From NCBI GenBank assembly GCA_020746875.1, contig JAGTJL010000005.1, positions 868,001 through 932,000 on the forward strand: a stretch of DNA of 64,000 nucleotides, given 5' to 3'. Of this stretch, positions 1 to 12,565 are shown piece by piece (within the stretch, counting starts at the first letter, position 1; every line of letters starts with the position of its first letter). This stretch comes from Rhexocercosporidium sp. MPI-PUGE-AT-0058. Taxonomy: Eukaryota; Ascomycota; Leotiomycetes; Helotiales. The notes under the pieces were generated by a model, which was not told where the DNA came from, made no database searches, and saw only the letters and a list, made by a program, of their open reading frames with translations. A program made the position numbers and the translations under genes.

Positions 1-2451
1 AATGAGTGAATGAATGATATACCAACACAAAAAGCAAAGAGGAAACAAAATGAAGAAGAAAGTAAACAAACAAACCCAAACCCTCTCTTTATAGCGTTGA
101 ATTAGTGAGGAGTACCTTTGCTTTCTGTACCGTATCCCCTTGACGTGCCCGGCGGGTTGACATGGTCTGATCCAATGGGAAATCAAGTGTCTGGGTTTTA
201 GTTCGCTCAATTGAGCCAAGGAACTGACTATCAGTGATAACTACTTATTCATATACTAAGATGATGGCATGGCTACATCCACTTCTCTTGGTTATCTTAA
301 AGAGCCCCTTGAGGCTTCCAATACATTTCTCATATCTATTCCTTCTATTCCTTCTCATCTTCTCCCCGGTAATTACAAGGGTATGTCAAGACGGACTCGA
401 AAGATGCGTTCTCTCCTCATGTAGGAACCAGCCAAATGAAAAGAGATGACAGAGGGGGGATGAAGAAATTATCTCCAATGGCACATTTCGAAACTGAGGT
501 ATCTCTTGTGTCACCTAAGACTCCAAGAGAGGCTCCAATGTTCAGCTACGCAGCTTTACAAATTAACGGAGCTAGCTTTTCGTAGTCATCGACTTGACTG
601 TCAATATCTGATGCTGCTGTCGTTTCTCCGGTGGGTGGCGTTTATTTGCTATTGTGACAGTATCTCGGAAATAATAATATTTCTGGTTGAAGCGTTATTC
701 AGACCTCTGCGATAAACCCTTCGTCTGTAGCTGTCTGGTGTAGAAGTTGTATAACTCATGCAGAGATTTTGTCATATTTAATTTCTACGTCATGTCTAAG
801 CAGGTCACAGGATCTTGGTATTTCTTTGAACCTGTCATTTGCCTCTCTTGACTCTCTGAATAACTAGCGATCTTTATTAGTTTGATATTAGTAGTACAGA
901 ATTTCGAAACGATGAAGCAGCTTCAGACACAGCACATATCAAACTTCTATCTCCTGAAAGTACGACGTGGTAGTCTGGGGATTCAGGTCGCGGTTCAACG
1001 CTTTGCTTATGAGTGACGACATGAAGTCCTCTTCTCATACAGTTTATATTACTTCTTGGCGCCGACGAGCTAAAATTTGCTGTCATCAATAGTATTTAAG
1101 TCGTCAATGTTCCACCGTTTTCAGAAGTCGACATGTTGGTACTGATTACGGTACCAGAATCCGTCTACAGCTCTTGGCTGTGAGCTGACTTCTTGATCAT
1201 GCATCGATCTAGGCTTAGAAAACTGCATCAAAACTGAGGTTTGAAGGAGAAATGGTCTCAGTTACGAGCTGTTGTGATATGTGTTTGTGTTTGCGACTGT
1301 AATCGCATTCGAAGTTTATTGCGGTCACTATCAGAGTGACGACTGCTGTCAATCTCACGACACACACTTATGCTCCGACCCACTCTCTGAGGACGCTGCT
1401 AGATACAAGTCTTCCATGTTAGCAGATGTTTCACTCTGTCGTTCAAATGCAATACCAGGGTCTCATTCTTGACAAGATCGTATGGGAAATGCCTAAACCC
1501 TGATTTTGTGCCGTATGGGAAGACATTTATGATGGTAGATCTTTGCATCTGGTCGAGAAGTATTCTAGCTTTACTTGTAGATAACCTTTTTGCTCTACCT
1601 TTTCTCGGAGGAGGTCGATAGAAGATGCAAATTCACCGAAGAACGGCATGATTCGAAAGCTCTGTCGTGTTGTGCAATCTGAAGCTTTCATGTAAATAGA
1701 AATTGTAAGATACTAGTGTCTTATTCTTAAATATATGACCTGAGATTACTAGACCTTCGACTTCTCACGCCTTCCCTTGGGTGAAAGCCGAAAGCTGCGA
1801 CGAGATTGCTAGACTTTTCTTGTCAATGTATACCACGACAGACCTGTCGATAAGTGGATGGTTGAAGACAAGCTTTGGCTGTGATTGAGATTGGTAAGGC
1901 GTCAATGCTCACTTTTGGAGCGTTCTTGTCGACCATGTCCTCTCGCCGCCCTATCTCTTACTGTCAAATCACGGAGATTCTGCTTGACTGAAAGGAATCT
2001 AAGGAGCATTTAGCTCAGCAGACATGCGAAGTATTCTGACACACCCAGCCAAACTTGAGTACTGCGCTCAAGACCCAGAGTAATGTCTTTCTTCCATGAA
2101 TCTTGAACTTTCACGAACATACTCCGCCCCGCATGCTTTTTTGGACAGTTGTGGAGAATATTGCTGATGAGGAACTCAACTTTTATACCTCGCGACATCC
2201 TAACTTTGAGTCTTGATGAAGAAAACTTCGATCAATCACAGGCAATAACCATGCCTCTTCCACGCAAACTTTTCGTTACCACGCATAAAGTGAATGTAAA
2301 GTGTAGAAGTCCAATATATTGATTGAGCTAATACATGCAAAACTCCCAGAATAGCCAATCCCCTGAAAAATGCTACCCCAAAGAAGAAGTTAAAAGAGAG
2401 ACAACATCGAAGCGAACTTCCCCTCACTACGTTCTCCCAAGAATCTCAAGC
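1..2451. other. Gene-poor left end
   Basis: No open frame longer than about 70 codons is present on either strand, and none shows a recognisable domain or a plausible splice chain. The stretch lies downstream of the DUF4360 gene, so part of it is probably 3' untranslated sequence. I see no transposon ends and no RNA gene. Confidence 0.6.
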
Positions 2452-3526
2452 CTACTCTTCAATAATAGCTGTCGAGCCACCTCCGATAGTCCACTCGCCA
2501 CCGCTTCCCTTGGTTGGCCTGCAAGAAATCATTAGCATCTCATCTCATCCAATGAAAAGACATTTGGGGAAGGAAGAACATCGAAGAACTTACATAACGC
2601 AAGGCTGCCACGCAACGTGCAATTGGTGAGTGAATGCAACAGTAGCGTCGTCGTTTGAGAGTTCGCCAGTCAACTTGGAGTTCGTGGATGAGAGGGCAAT
2701 GCGGTTGTTGACGTTGAGGATGCCGTTTGCGCCGCAGGGGGACCACTGCAGGGTTTAAGTTAGATTTGGTTATGTTTATTACTATTTTTAGGTTGGGTGA
2801 TGGGAAAGAAGAAAGGTGGTTTGCGAGGTGGGATTAGAAAGTACCACGGGGACAGTTCTCTTTCTGATGAGGTTGCGGACCTTCAGCGGGTTTTTGGAAT
2901 CGAAGATTCGTATTTGAAGTGATATGAAATGTGCTAGGGGAAGATATTGTAAGTAGAGAAAACACTTACGATGACAGCAGTCGACTCAATCAGATCCTGC
3001 TTGGTGTAGACATCGCCATTAACCCACTGGCTACCAGAGATCGTAGAGCGAGTCGTGCATGTCTGGGAAGCAGCTTGAGAGAAGAAGTACGAGGAGACGA
3101 AAGTCCCCGTCACGCCGGGATCGAGACGCGCCCAGCCGTGATACGTGGCATCGACGACGGAGTACTGGAAGCCACCTGGGTACTGCAGACTGAGATGGAT
3201 CTGGCACTGCTTGGTCTTGTCGGCTTGCTTTGCTGTGGGGCCGATGTAGGTCTGGAAGGCGTCGAAACCAAATGTTACGACCTGGTTTGGATGTGAGCGG
3301 GGTATTCTTCTCTTTTCGGGGGAGAATGGCATGAAAATTGGGTTGGGATACTTACAGTGCGGTCTGGGGAAATGGTGCTGGAGACAGAGCCTTGTGGACA
3401 TCCATTGCCAGATGATTGAGCGCTGATGATCTTAATCTCATCCGGGGACACTTTGGTCTGGCGCTGCAACACTGGGTTGGCGAGAGCCAGAGCAGGGAGA
3501 AGAAGGGCTGCGGTGATGAGTTGCAT
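2452..3526 (-). CDS. Secreted DUF4360-family protein
   Basis: This is a small secreted fungal protein of the DUF4360 family; its function is unknown. Four exons fit (3526-3356, 3281-2970, 2745-2594, 2518-2452), giving about 233 residues. Introns have GTAAGT donors and CAG acceptors. The N-terminus is a clear signal peptide (MQLITAALLLPALALA). Family hallmarks follow: GCPQGS near residue 43, VTFGFDAFQTYIG after the first junction, the Tyr/Gly-rich YPGGFQYSV segment, and WSPCGANGILNVNNRIAL at the third junction. Skipping the 224-bp intron joins ...STAVI directly to WSPCG, as expected for the family. The last intron (2593-2519) has a good GTAAGT donor, a GCTAATG branch site and a TTGCAG acceptor. 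If it is not removed, the protein stops at 2590 after Met, about 21 residues shorter. A TATA element lies about 100 bp upstream of the start. Confidence 0.85.
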
Positions 3527-3621
3527 GATGAAGATAAGAAGATTTGAGAAGACTAGAGTGGCAACTGGCTTGAGAAGTGTGTTGAGTGAAGAGAGAAGGT
3601 CTTTCCTCGAGGCGTCTGATG

Positions 3622-3629
3622 TTTATATA
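3622..3629 (-). promoter_or_regulatory. TATA box of the DUF4360 gene
   Basis: Read on the minus strand this is TATATAAA, about 100 bp upstream of the ATG at 3526. That is a normal distance for a strong TATA-type promoter of a secreted-protein gene. It was found by eye only. Confidence 0.5.
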
Positions 3630-4846
3630 CATATCAGACGGCTCTCTGTCTCCCTGGACGCACAGCAGGTCAGTAAGAAAACCTTAACTCTATTCCAATC
3701 CAAAATTAGAGCGTCACTTCTTCCATACTGCTTTTTCATTTCTTCATTGCCTGTTCTGGCCCGTTCGGATCAATTTCAACTGATCAGGCGGTCTCCGAGG
3801 AGGCAACACGGAAGAGGCTGGCTGTTGCTATTTACAGACATCTGCAAGCTTGAATCTGGTGGATTGCGGGGTAGTAGAGAAAGTACAAGAAGACTTCAAT
3901 CTGCGTTTAATCTATATCGTGCCTCGAGACCCGAGTCTTGTTTAAGCAGAGATTGAATATTGGCCTCGGTTCTGAATCGCCGCGAGAAACCGATCGCTTG
4001 GAGGGACGAACCCGGTACAGCGTATGTTGGCTGGGGAATATTTGTTTGTGGCCGAGGCGACGAATGAGAATCGGAATATGAAAGCAAATTATCGGGTCTT
4101 AGTTCAGGCACTTAGGCATGGATTGATATGGTTTCGGCTGGGGAAGCAGTCCTTCATGTCCTATCGAAGTATTGCCACAACACACTGCGTTTTGGCGAAT
4201 ACACTACTACATCACCCCGAACGAGTTGGGACGAACTAGTGGCAACGCAAAGAGACTCGACGAGACCAAAGAATCTGGCATAATACGGTTCTTTTGCAAG
4301 CAGAAAAAGCTCTAGAAGCTCTAACATGAAATGATCGGCCATTTCAATAAACTCTGGCTGAATTCCACGAAAGACTGAAAAGACGGCTGAGAGCTGTGCC
4401 GCAGTGTCTCACGCGTTCTACCACAAACATGCCATTAAAACCTGCCAGGTGTCGCCACTGGCTAGGACTCTCGCGAGGATCCGAAGGCCCTAGACATCGG
4501 AGAATTGGCAAAGCATGATACGAAGATGTACTGTACTCTGGTTGGGGTAGCTTAGCCGGGCTGGAAGTAATGCAGGGGGATTATACGCCAGCCTCGTGAT
4601 TAACTTTAATTTGACAGCACCGGTGTTGTAGTACCATGCAACATCCATAGATCCAGGTACCTGTCAAGAGTAACAGGGAGATGTGCTGCCGCTGGAAAGG
4701 GTTCGGCGCTGGTTGAGATGTAAGTACTCTGCAGTTGCCAAAGGCACCAGCAATTCGTAGGAACATCAAACGACAAAGTGTCATGGAAAGAGTTCAACTG
4801 AAGATCGAATTCTCAGACATAGCACGATACAAATGAAAAATAAAAA

Positions 4847-4862
4847 TAAATAAATAAATAAA
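4847..4862. repeat. TAAA microsatellite
   Basis: About four perfect TAAA units, preceded by an imperfect A/T-rich run from 4832. This is simple sequence inside a gene-poor interval. Confidence 0.8.
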
Positions 4863-6767
4863 TTTGCTCAGAAAGTCTCTGATCGCTTATTCAAATTTTC
4901 TGGTGGTGGCGAAACTCCAGTTCGAGAACAGGCCACGAGGGGGAGGCGGGAGATCGAAGGAAATCTCCATCCTGCAGCAATAACGCAGCGCCCGCAGCAT
5001 AATCTGGATAAAGGTCTCACCTCGTCAGCGTGAGAGTGTATTTCCTGGCGAGCAAGCAAGTAACGAAAAGAAAATTACAGGGTGAACTTCCGTTACGCGA
5101 GATCTCTCCTTGGGTAAAGGGAAGAAAGACCTTCCCCACGTTCGGCTAGCGCATGATTAAATATAGAATCCATGATGAGGCAATCGCAGATGATTCTCTG
5201 ATTGCACTAATTTGCGCATCTAGATATTGAGTAAGGAGAATCCAAGCTGGGGAACGGGATGTCCATGAAATGCCCAGTCGAGTAGTGCCGAGGCTGCGCC
5301 ATGGACCGCTAAGGAGCTGGCCACTTACGACTTTGGATGTTTCCGAGGTCAACGTTACAGTCTGGTAATGCTGCCAGATAATCGTTACGTCGGGGTTTTC
5401 AAGGAGATTTCTAAGAGTTGACGGCTTTCTGTATTGAATTATCGATATTCCTCCTGACATAAACTACCAGAAACGGCGAGATTGAGCCCAATGTGCATTG
5501 ATCAGTCAGACTATGCGCGTGAGGTTTGCTAGGGGCGAAAATTGAACGGCTGCTTGAGAGTGAGCGATTGTTATCGAGCAAAAGTACATTCATACGCCCA
5601 TAGGAGAAACACCTTGAAGTGTTTAGTGAGTTGCATATGCCAGTGGAGAGCCGCACGCCCTCGTGAGCCAGATCTGCGTCAATTAGCACTAGGACGGCAG
5701 AAGGAGTATCATATAGACCCAGCCTAATGCAATGCAAGTGTTTCGCCTCAATTATATCAGCTTTTTTGTGGCGGTGATTACTGTAGATTTTGTCGGAGGG
5801 TTTGCAACAGTTGAAGCCCATTGGTTCTTGGCAGTCTTATCGGATCTGTAACCTTACCTATCTGCTAGGTAAAAGTCAACTTTCTAGATCGCACATTGAG
5901 CGAGAAGTAATAGATACCCGAGTTAAGAATTGAAGAGCAAGTTCCTAGGTCACGGAGTCCTCAACTCAGCAGCACCCGGAACCCATAGACTCTCTGCACT
6001 TCGCGTCGCAGCAAATTTTAGGTCTCGCGAGACGTGAACGAAGAAAGAAGATTAGGAAGACCCGGAGTTTCTAGAGTAGGCCACAGATCTGGTCTGCTCT
6101 TCACTGGCCTTTACTCTTTCGCAGAACCAATGATCCCTTGCTGTGCCTGAGCCAAATCTGCACCTGTTGCTTTAGCCGACTGTTAGAGCTGTCGCTGGCT
6201 TTAGCTAAGCTCAGTTGTGACGTTCGCTGGAGACCAGGTTGGTTGAAGTGACTGGTGGTGATGATCATCATCAAAAAACTTGATGCTTTAAGGACCTGAT
6301 GGAATTCAACGATCAGAACTACAATGAACGACGATCAAGGGAAAGAAACGAAAGGAGCGTCCTCGTTTGTTTGCCATCCATGCCAGCAGTTTATCGAGAA
6401 TAACACAGTAAAATGATAAAGAAGAGATGCCGCCGCTTCGCAGATAATGATGGGGAGTATCACTAAGCACTCGGCAGCATTGCGTCACATGGTGTGGTTC
6501 TCCATCTGATGATCTGAAGTCTATCAGGTTCAACCCCTGATGAGTGGACCCGCCACGGGAGTGCCGGAGCGGGAAGATGCATTGCAGGAACAGTGCTGGA
6601 TAATAAGGGGAAACAAAAGAAGCTTGTTCTGACGCATCGCTGGTTTGACTGGAACACGAGATCAGAACATAGACAACGCTCTTCAAGCATATCTCAACCA
6701 TCGAAAAGACGGATGTAATTAAGACTTGATGCCGATGTAACCACATACTCTGTGGGGGCATGCTTCT

Positions 6768-7706
6768 TCACGAGAGGACCCGACGACCTGTGAGGCTCAT
6801 CTTCATTATGCTGGTGCAAAAAAAGGAAGGAAGACTCAAAATCCACTGGGAATCACATCCGTCTGCGTTAAGGGGAGTCGGATCGTGACAGTCAACAACA
6901 AGACCCAGGACAAGTGACAACTGGCCACTGCGAGATTTGGTGAGTGAGTAAGCCTCAAGGGAGATGCTGTCGACGGGTTGATGCCGCGGTGAGATGTTGT
7001 GATAGGTAGTGAGAATTTGGTTGGTGCAGGAAGCTCTGCTGAGTGTCGGGTCAAGCCTCAGAGCCTGCATAGCTCTAACCCTTCTAGGTGGAATGAGCCT
7101 CTGTGCATGGAAATAGCCCTCCACCTGGTCCAAACACAATGTGATCTGATCTAATCTGATAAAGAAGATCGGATCTACAGTACAGACCGTTAGCACAGTG
7201 CTGATTGACGATGGGAAACCTTTGAAAGACAACAGCGCCTCAATCTCTGGAGATCTGTTAGGACTTTGAGACATGATCATTGTACTCAGCGCTGCAGCCA
7301 ATGCACTTGCATTTAATTTTTCCATGGGATGTCCAACAATTCCTCTGAAACATATTCTGAAGGCTTTCAGAAGCGTGGGCGTGGGTGAACACCACACCCA
7401 GCCGGGGAACATGGTTTGTGGAGATCTCGTCTCGGGATGTTCTGGATGGATCTCGGAAGATGCATGTGTGATTGCGGAAAGGGTTGAAGAAGTGCAGCCA
7501 ACAACATATGGCGGAAGTTGAGTTACAAAAGCCCGATCGCAAGCAATAGCGAATATCAGGTTGGAATGTCCGAACCCTTGTTTGCAACGAAATATATGAC
7601 TTTCGGAGTGAGGGAGATCGAAAACATTGCATCCTAGTCCATATCGCGAAAACAGCAAGCCAGTCCGATAAGGGCTAGCGTCCCGCCAACCTAAATCGTT
7701 CGGCAC
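6768..7706 (-). other. Unassigned 312-codon open frame, possible orphan gene
   Basis: An uninterrupted 312-codon frame lies divergently from the demethylase gene, with its upstream end about 300 bp from that gene's ATG. It opens with GTG; the first in-frame ATG is about 100 codons in (MFPGWVWC). I see no signal peptide, membrane segment or known motif, and the composition (many Ser, Pro, Cys) looks non-coding. A frame this long is unlikely by chance, so it could be an orphan coding exon or an antisense transcript, but I do not claim it as a gene. Confidence 0.15.
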
Positions 7707-8000
7707 TGCACCTCGTCGTTTTGCTCAGTATCGTTCGATTGCCTTTCGACGTCCAACATCCCATCGACGGTCGCTTTCGACAAGTATCCTGCTCCTGGCA
7801 TCAGTACAGTCACGATAGGAATTGGCCACAACTCAAGAGCCTCTGCGAGTGTTCTCTCGCGCGGAACGATAACTACCCCCGACAGTATTCGCCCCCTTCG
7901 ACAGCTACGTCAATCCCCCCCGACCACCCCCCTCGACTCACGACCGATTGTCCACGCACCACTTCGTCGCAGGACTCGATTGTATGCACGATTTGACGCA

Positions 8001-11000
8001 ATGTCAACCGATACCATGGCTGTCCCGGTGGCACAAGCTGCCCCGGTCGGCCTGAACTCCCCTCCAGATTCCAATTCCGCCATCAAGGATGGCGGCAGCG
8101 ACTCTGAACTGTCCGACCTGGAGCCAGATATCGAACTTAGTGAGAAGCTCGAGGTTGAGCCCGATCATATTTCGTCTGGCGGAGTCCCAGTTTTCAAGCC
8201 TACAATGGAAGAGTTCGCAGACTTCACACGCTATGTGAGTTACATCTTTGCGCCCCTCGATACCCTCTCCTTCTTGTCAAGTAATTGATGTACATCTACT
8301 AATATTTGACAAGATGGGCGCAATAAATAAGTATGGAATGCGAACCGGAATCGTCAAAGTAATACCTCCAGCCGAATGGGTCGCTGCGCAACCTCGACTC
8401 GACGAGGCTATCAAGACAGTTAGGGTCAAGGAGCCAATCAAGCAAGATATTATGGGAACAGCAGGTACATATCGACAGGCAAATATCGTGCATCAGCGCT
8501 CCTACAACTTGCCACAATGGCGCCAATTGTGCGAGCAGAGCGAACACCAACCTCCTGCGAAGAGAGGAGAGCGACGAGTAAACCCAGAAAAGACAGTAAG
8601 GAGTACGCCCAAACCCAAAGCTGCTGGTCCTTCCGGTGGAGCAAAGAAGAAGAGAGCTGGGTGGCCCTCTAAGAATGTGTCGAGATCCGGAACCGTGGAA
8701 CATGATGGCATCAGTACTCCAGACCGTCTTCCAACGCCAGTGTCTCCAACCATGAAGCCAGAAGATGATAACGAATCTGTCAAGCTTGAGCAAGAAGATT
8801 ACGACACTCCAACCAAACCAAAGGGTGGACGTCAACCCAAGGCAATTTCGGTATCCTCTCGACGCAAGAACAATAAGCGGGAGACGGGTGTTGTGGACGA
8901 AGCTGCTTTCAAAGACTTCAAATATGAGCTCGAAGGCGAAGATTATAGCCAAGAACGTTGTGATGAGCTGGAGAGAAACTATTGGAAAACTCTCACGTAT
9001 GCACCTCCTCTCTATGGTGCAGACATGCCTGGAACACTTTTCGATGATCGTACAACTAGCTGGAATCTTGGCAAGCTGGACAACATTCTCGATGTTCTAG
9101 GCTCGAAGATTCCAGGTGTTAATACTGCATACCTATACCTGGGTATGTGGAAAGCTACCTTTGCTTGGCATCTGGAAGATGTCGACCTTTACAGCATTAA
9201 TTATCTTCATTTTGGTGCACCAAAACAATGGTATAGTATCTCTCAGGGAGATGCCCGTCGATTTGAGGCAGCCATGAGGACCATCTGGCCTACCGATGCT
9301 AAGGCTTGTGACCAGTTCCTTAGACACAAGACATTTCTGATCTCGCCATCTCAATTGATGTCCAACTACAACATCAAGGTGAACAAGATTGTACACCATC
9401 CAGGCGAATTTGTCATTACCTTCCCATACGGCTACCACTCAGGGTACAATTTGGGCTACAACTGTGCTGAGGCTGTCAACTTTGGGTTGGAATCCTGGCT
9501 CGAGTATGGCCGTGTTGCCAAAAAGTGTGAGTGCAGTGAGGCTCAAGACAGTGTTTGGATCGATGTGCATGAAATCGATCGGAAGCTGAGGGGCGAGGAG
9601 ACCGAATATGAGGAAACGGATGACGAAGAGGAGGAAGAAGAGGAAGACGATGATGCCAAGGCCACGAGTTTACTTACACCACCCGAAGTCAGCGGTGACA
9701 CCAAACCAAAGATTCCCAAGAAGAAGCGAAAGAGGCCAGTCAATGAGAAAGTTGACAACTCCAATGTCAAGCGAATTCGTGTCCGCATCAAGGCGCCATC
9801 TCGAGAACCGTGTATCCTCTGTCCCAATGACATTCCTTCAGAACCTCTATTGCTCACCGAAGACGGCCAGAAAGCACATCGCATGTGTGCTCTGTACATC
9901 CCGGAAACATCAATTCAGCCCGGAGAGAAAGAGACTATCGTCGATGTCAAGTATATCGATAAAGCCCGTCTCGATCTCAAGTGCAACTACTGCCGATCGA
10001 AGAAAGGGGCCTGTTTTCAGTGTTCCCAGAAGAAGTGTACTCGAGCCTACCACGCTACTTGCGCTGCTGCAGCTGGTGTTCTTGTTGAGCAAGGCGAAAC
10101 TCCAGTCTTTGGGGAGGATGGAACTGAGTACAAGGACTGGGGCATCGACTTTAGTTGTCGCTTTCACCGCTCCAAGCGCGATAAGAAGGTTGATGGCGAC
10201 ACCCTTGGTGAGGATAAGCGTCTCCTGAAGGCTGGCTTGGACTTGAAGGCAGGGGACGTGTGTCAGATGCAGTACTTCAGAGGCGACATATTTGCTGGCG
10301 CAGTTGTCGAGAACAGAATCAGTGAGGAGATGATCCTTGTTGACATCCTTCCAAGAGGGTAAGTAATCATCAAAGAAACATGCAAGTGCCAGGCTAATGA
10401 GTTGCAGTGACCGCGTGGAAGTCGAGTACAAATGGCTTCTCATTCCAGATCCCGCAGAACGTCGTCTTCCGAAGCCATCAGCGAAGGCCATTCCTATGCC
10501 CAAATCCTTCAAAGCCAAAGAGTCGCTCAATACATCTAAGCGCCAAGCTGATGACTTGCCAAGAGCAGAGGATCCATTCGTTGAAGGCTGTACATGGGCA
10601 GAATTCAAATGCGAGAAGATTGAACGTAATCCTGCTCAAGTCAAGATCGATTTTAGCAAAGAGAACCAAACATGGTTCTATCTCGGAAAGAATTCAACAG
10701 AAGCAAAAGCACAATTCACGGAAGATCCTGCCAACCCGCGGCATAACCCCAAGGGACATTTCCTGGACACCATCCCCAAGCCCGCTCCCGCTGCACCACG
10801 ACAATCGTACGGGGCTTCATACCCATCGAATCTCAACGCCAATGTGTCTAGCGTCTCTAAGGCGCCGATCCGACCAGCTCAGCCCGTTGCAAACTCTGTT
10901 AGGCCAGAGAAGCCATATGTATACAAGCCTCGCAGTGGCAGTGAGATGTATAGCATTGATCCAAAGGCTTACAATGATCAGCAAAAATTCCTTCAACGAT

Positions 11001-12565
11001 CAGCCCCGGCCCCATACGCCTTTGGCACTGATCCTCGATACCGACAGACTGATCCCCCGCGCCCTGCAGGGCAATATACCCCTAGTGGTCCACCTGCTGG
11101 TACCTTTCAATCTGGCGCACGACCTGTATCTCAAACAGCTGCAGCACGACCTTCGCCTTCTTTGGCTGCAGTGAGACCTCCTGTACCAGCGCCACGACCC
11201 GGATCTTCAATGGCTCCTCCACGAAATGGACCCTCGATGCCTGCATCATATCCATCGTACCGTCCTTCCCAATCTCCAGCACCACGGCCGATGAACCCAT
11301 TCGGAAGCAGACCTCCAAGTTCAAGCTCAAGACCAAATCCATTCGCCAAGTACTCGTATCTACAGAAGGAACACAACCGGTCCCCTCTGGAATACAAGAG
11401 CCCATATAGACCTGGCGGTGGATTCATGAATGGTTACCAGGGCAGCCTGCAAGCACATTTGCAGAAGACACTGTTCCGAAACAACTCTGGACATCCTAGT
11501 ACTTCTATGTCAAGCATCTCGTCATTCGGTAGCAGCATGAGACCCTACTCGAGTTCACAATCACCCGGATCGTCATACACCTCGAACTCGCCCGCTAACT
11601 ATAGCTCATATCGTTCTTCTACTACACCGGCACCGGCGCCTGTACCTGTCCCCGTACAAAATCAACACTGGGCCCCCACTCCGACGAAGAAGGACAACTC
11701 GCAGTTACACCCGGCCATTCGACAAGAGTACAATTCCATGGTTCATCAACAGAATCCGCCCACTCCACCGAGCTCTTCCTCGTCTCAATTCCAAGGCTCT
11801 GTGCTTCAGCCTCCAGCCATGTATAATAGGACTGCGACTCAATTACAGGCACCATACCAGCCATTCGCCACACCCCAACAGGCTCAATATCACACCCATT
11901 ACCAGCCTCAAGCTTCTTCTCATACTACGCAACAACCTCCCCAACAGCATTTTGCGCCACCACCACAATCCTCTCCACACAATGGCTACCACCCACCGGC
12001 TCCGCAGCCAATTGCTTGTCCAGCTATCTCGCATCCACAGTACCATTCGCACTCAGCTCCAATGGCTACGAGCTCTTCTGGCCATCGTTCTGCTCCGCAA
12101 AAACAATTCCAGCCCCCTCCTGCTGCTGCTCGAAAGTCATCAGATCAGGTTTCCGTTTTGCAACAACCACCACAACATGCTCTTGCAAATACGATGCAAC
12201 CGTTTCAACCTTCCATCTCTCAGCAATGCTCACCTACTCCGCTGGTTGCGACATCATCAGCACAGCCGCCTGCTTCTCAGGACAACTACCAGCCTCATTC
12301 TTCCATCACTGCGCCAATGCCCTATACAAAAGACACTCAGCAGCAGTACCAGAATCCACTAAAAGCTCCAGCACAAGATGGGAAGATATTGTATCCACAT
12401 CAGCAGTACTTCAAATCCCCCAATGTTCAATCATTGGCTCCACAGTCGAATTCAATGGAACCAAATCAGAGCCCGCAGCTTCGTGCCTTTCCGGACGTCC
12501 CTGCAGATTCCACAACTTTGGTTGAGAAGATGATGATGGCTTTGAAGAGGGCTCCTGCCGCTTAG
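8001..12565 (+). CDS. JmjN/JmjC histone lysine demethylase, KDM4 (JMJD2) type, with extended PHD finger
   Basis: This is a predicted nuclear Fe(II)/2-oxoglutarate histone demethylase; the KDM4 family acts on methylated H3K9 and H3K36. Three exons fit (8001-8234, 8314-10358, 10408-12565), giving 1478 residues. The first junction falls inside JmjN and restores VFKPTMEEFADFTRY-MGAINKYG, which supports both the intron and the start at 8001. JmjN spans about residues 62-100 and JmjC about 290-470. The iron ligands HxE...H are present (H364, E366, H453). An acidic, low-complexity linker follows. A Cys/His-rich extended PHD (about 576-694) begins CILCPNDI and contains CNYCRSKKGACFQC and CRFH. Next comes a Tudor-like stretch (GDVCQMQYFRGDIF). 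The second intron has a GTAAGT donor and a GCTAATG branch site and joins LPRG-DRVEVEYKW. The C-terminal 550 or so residues are Pro/Gln/Ser/Ala-rich and probably disordered. Aspergillus KdmA and yeast Rph1 are the nearest relatives I can name. Confidence 0.92.

Larger units (their letters stand above)
3630..8000. other. Long gene-poor interval upstream of the demethylase gene
   Basis: About 4.4 kb without a recognisable gene. It holds the divergent promoters of the DUF4360 gene and the JmjC gene, an AAAT microsatellite, and one unusually long open frame on the minus strand (6768-7706) that resembles nothing I know. The last 250 bp before 8001 are C-rich (runs such as CCCCCCGACC), as in many fungal 5' leaders. 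Confidence 0.5.

Noticed and set aside
6524..6540. Perfect tRNA-like T arm (five-base stem around TTCAACC, matching a B box).
   Set aside because: No acceptor stem, D arm or A box could be found at the right distance upstream, so a tRNA is not supported.
8299..8952. 217-codon minus-strand frame opposite the demethylase gene.
   Set aside because: It is a shadow of the real coding strand with no recognisable motif.
9908..10608. 232-codon minus-strand frame across the demethylase intron.
   Set aside because: It overlaps the extended PHD finger and a well-supported intron on the other strand.
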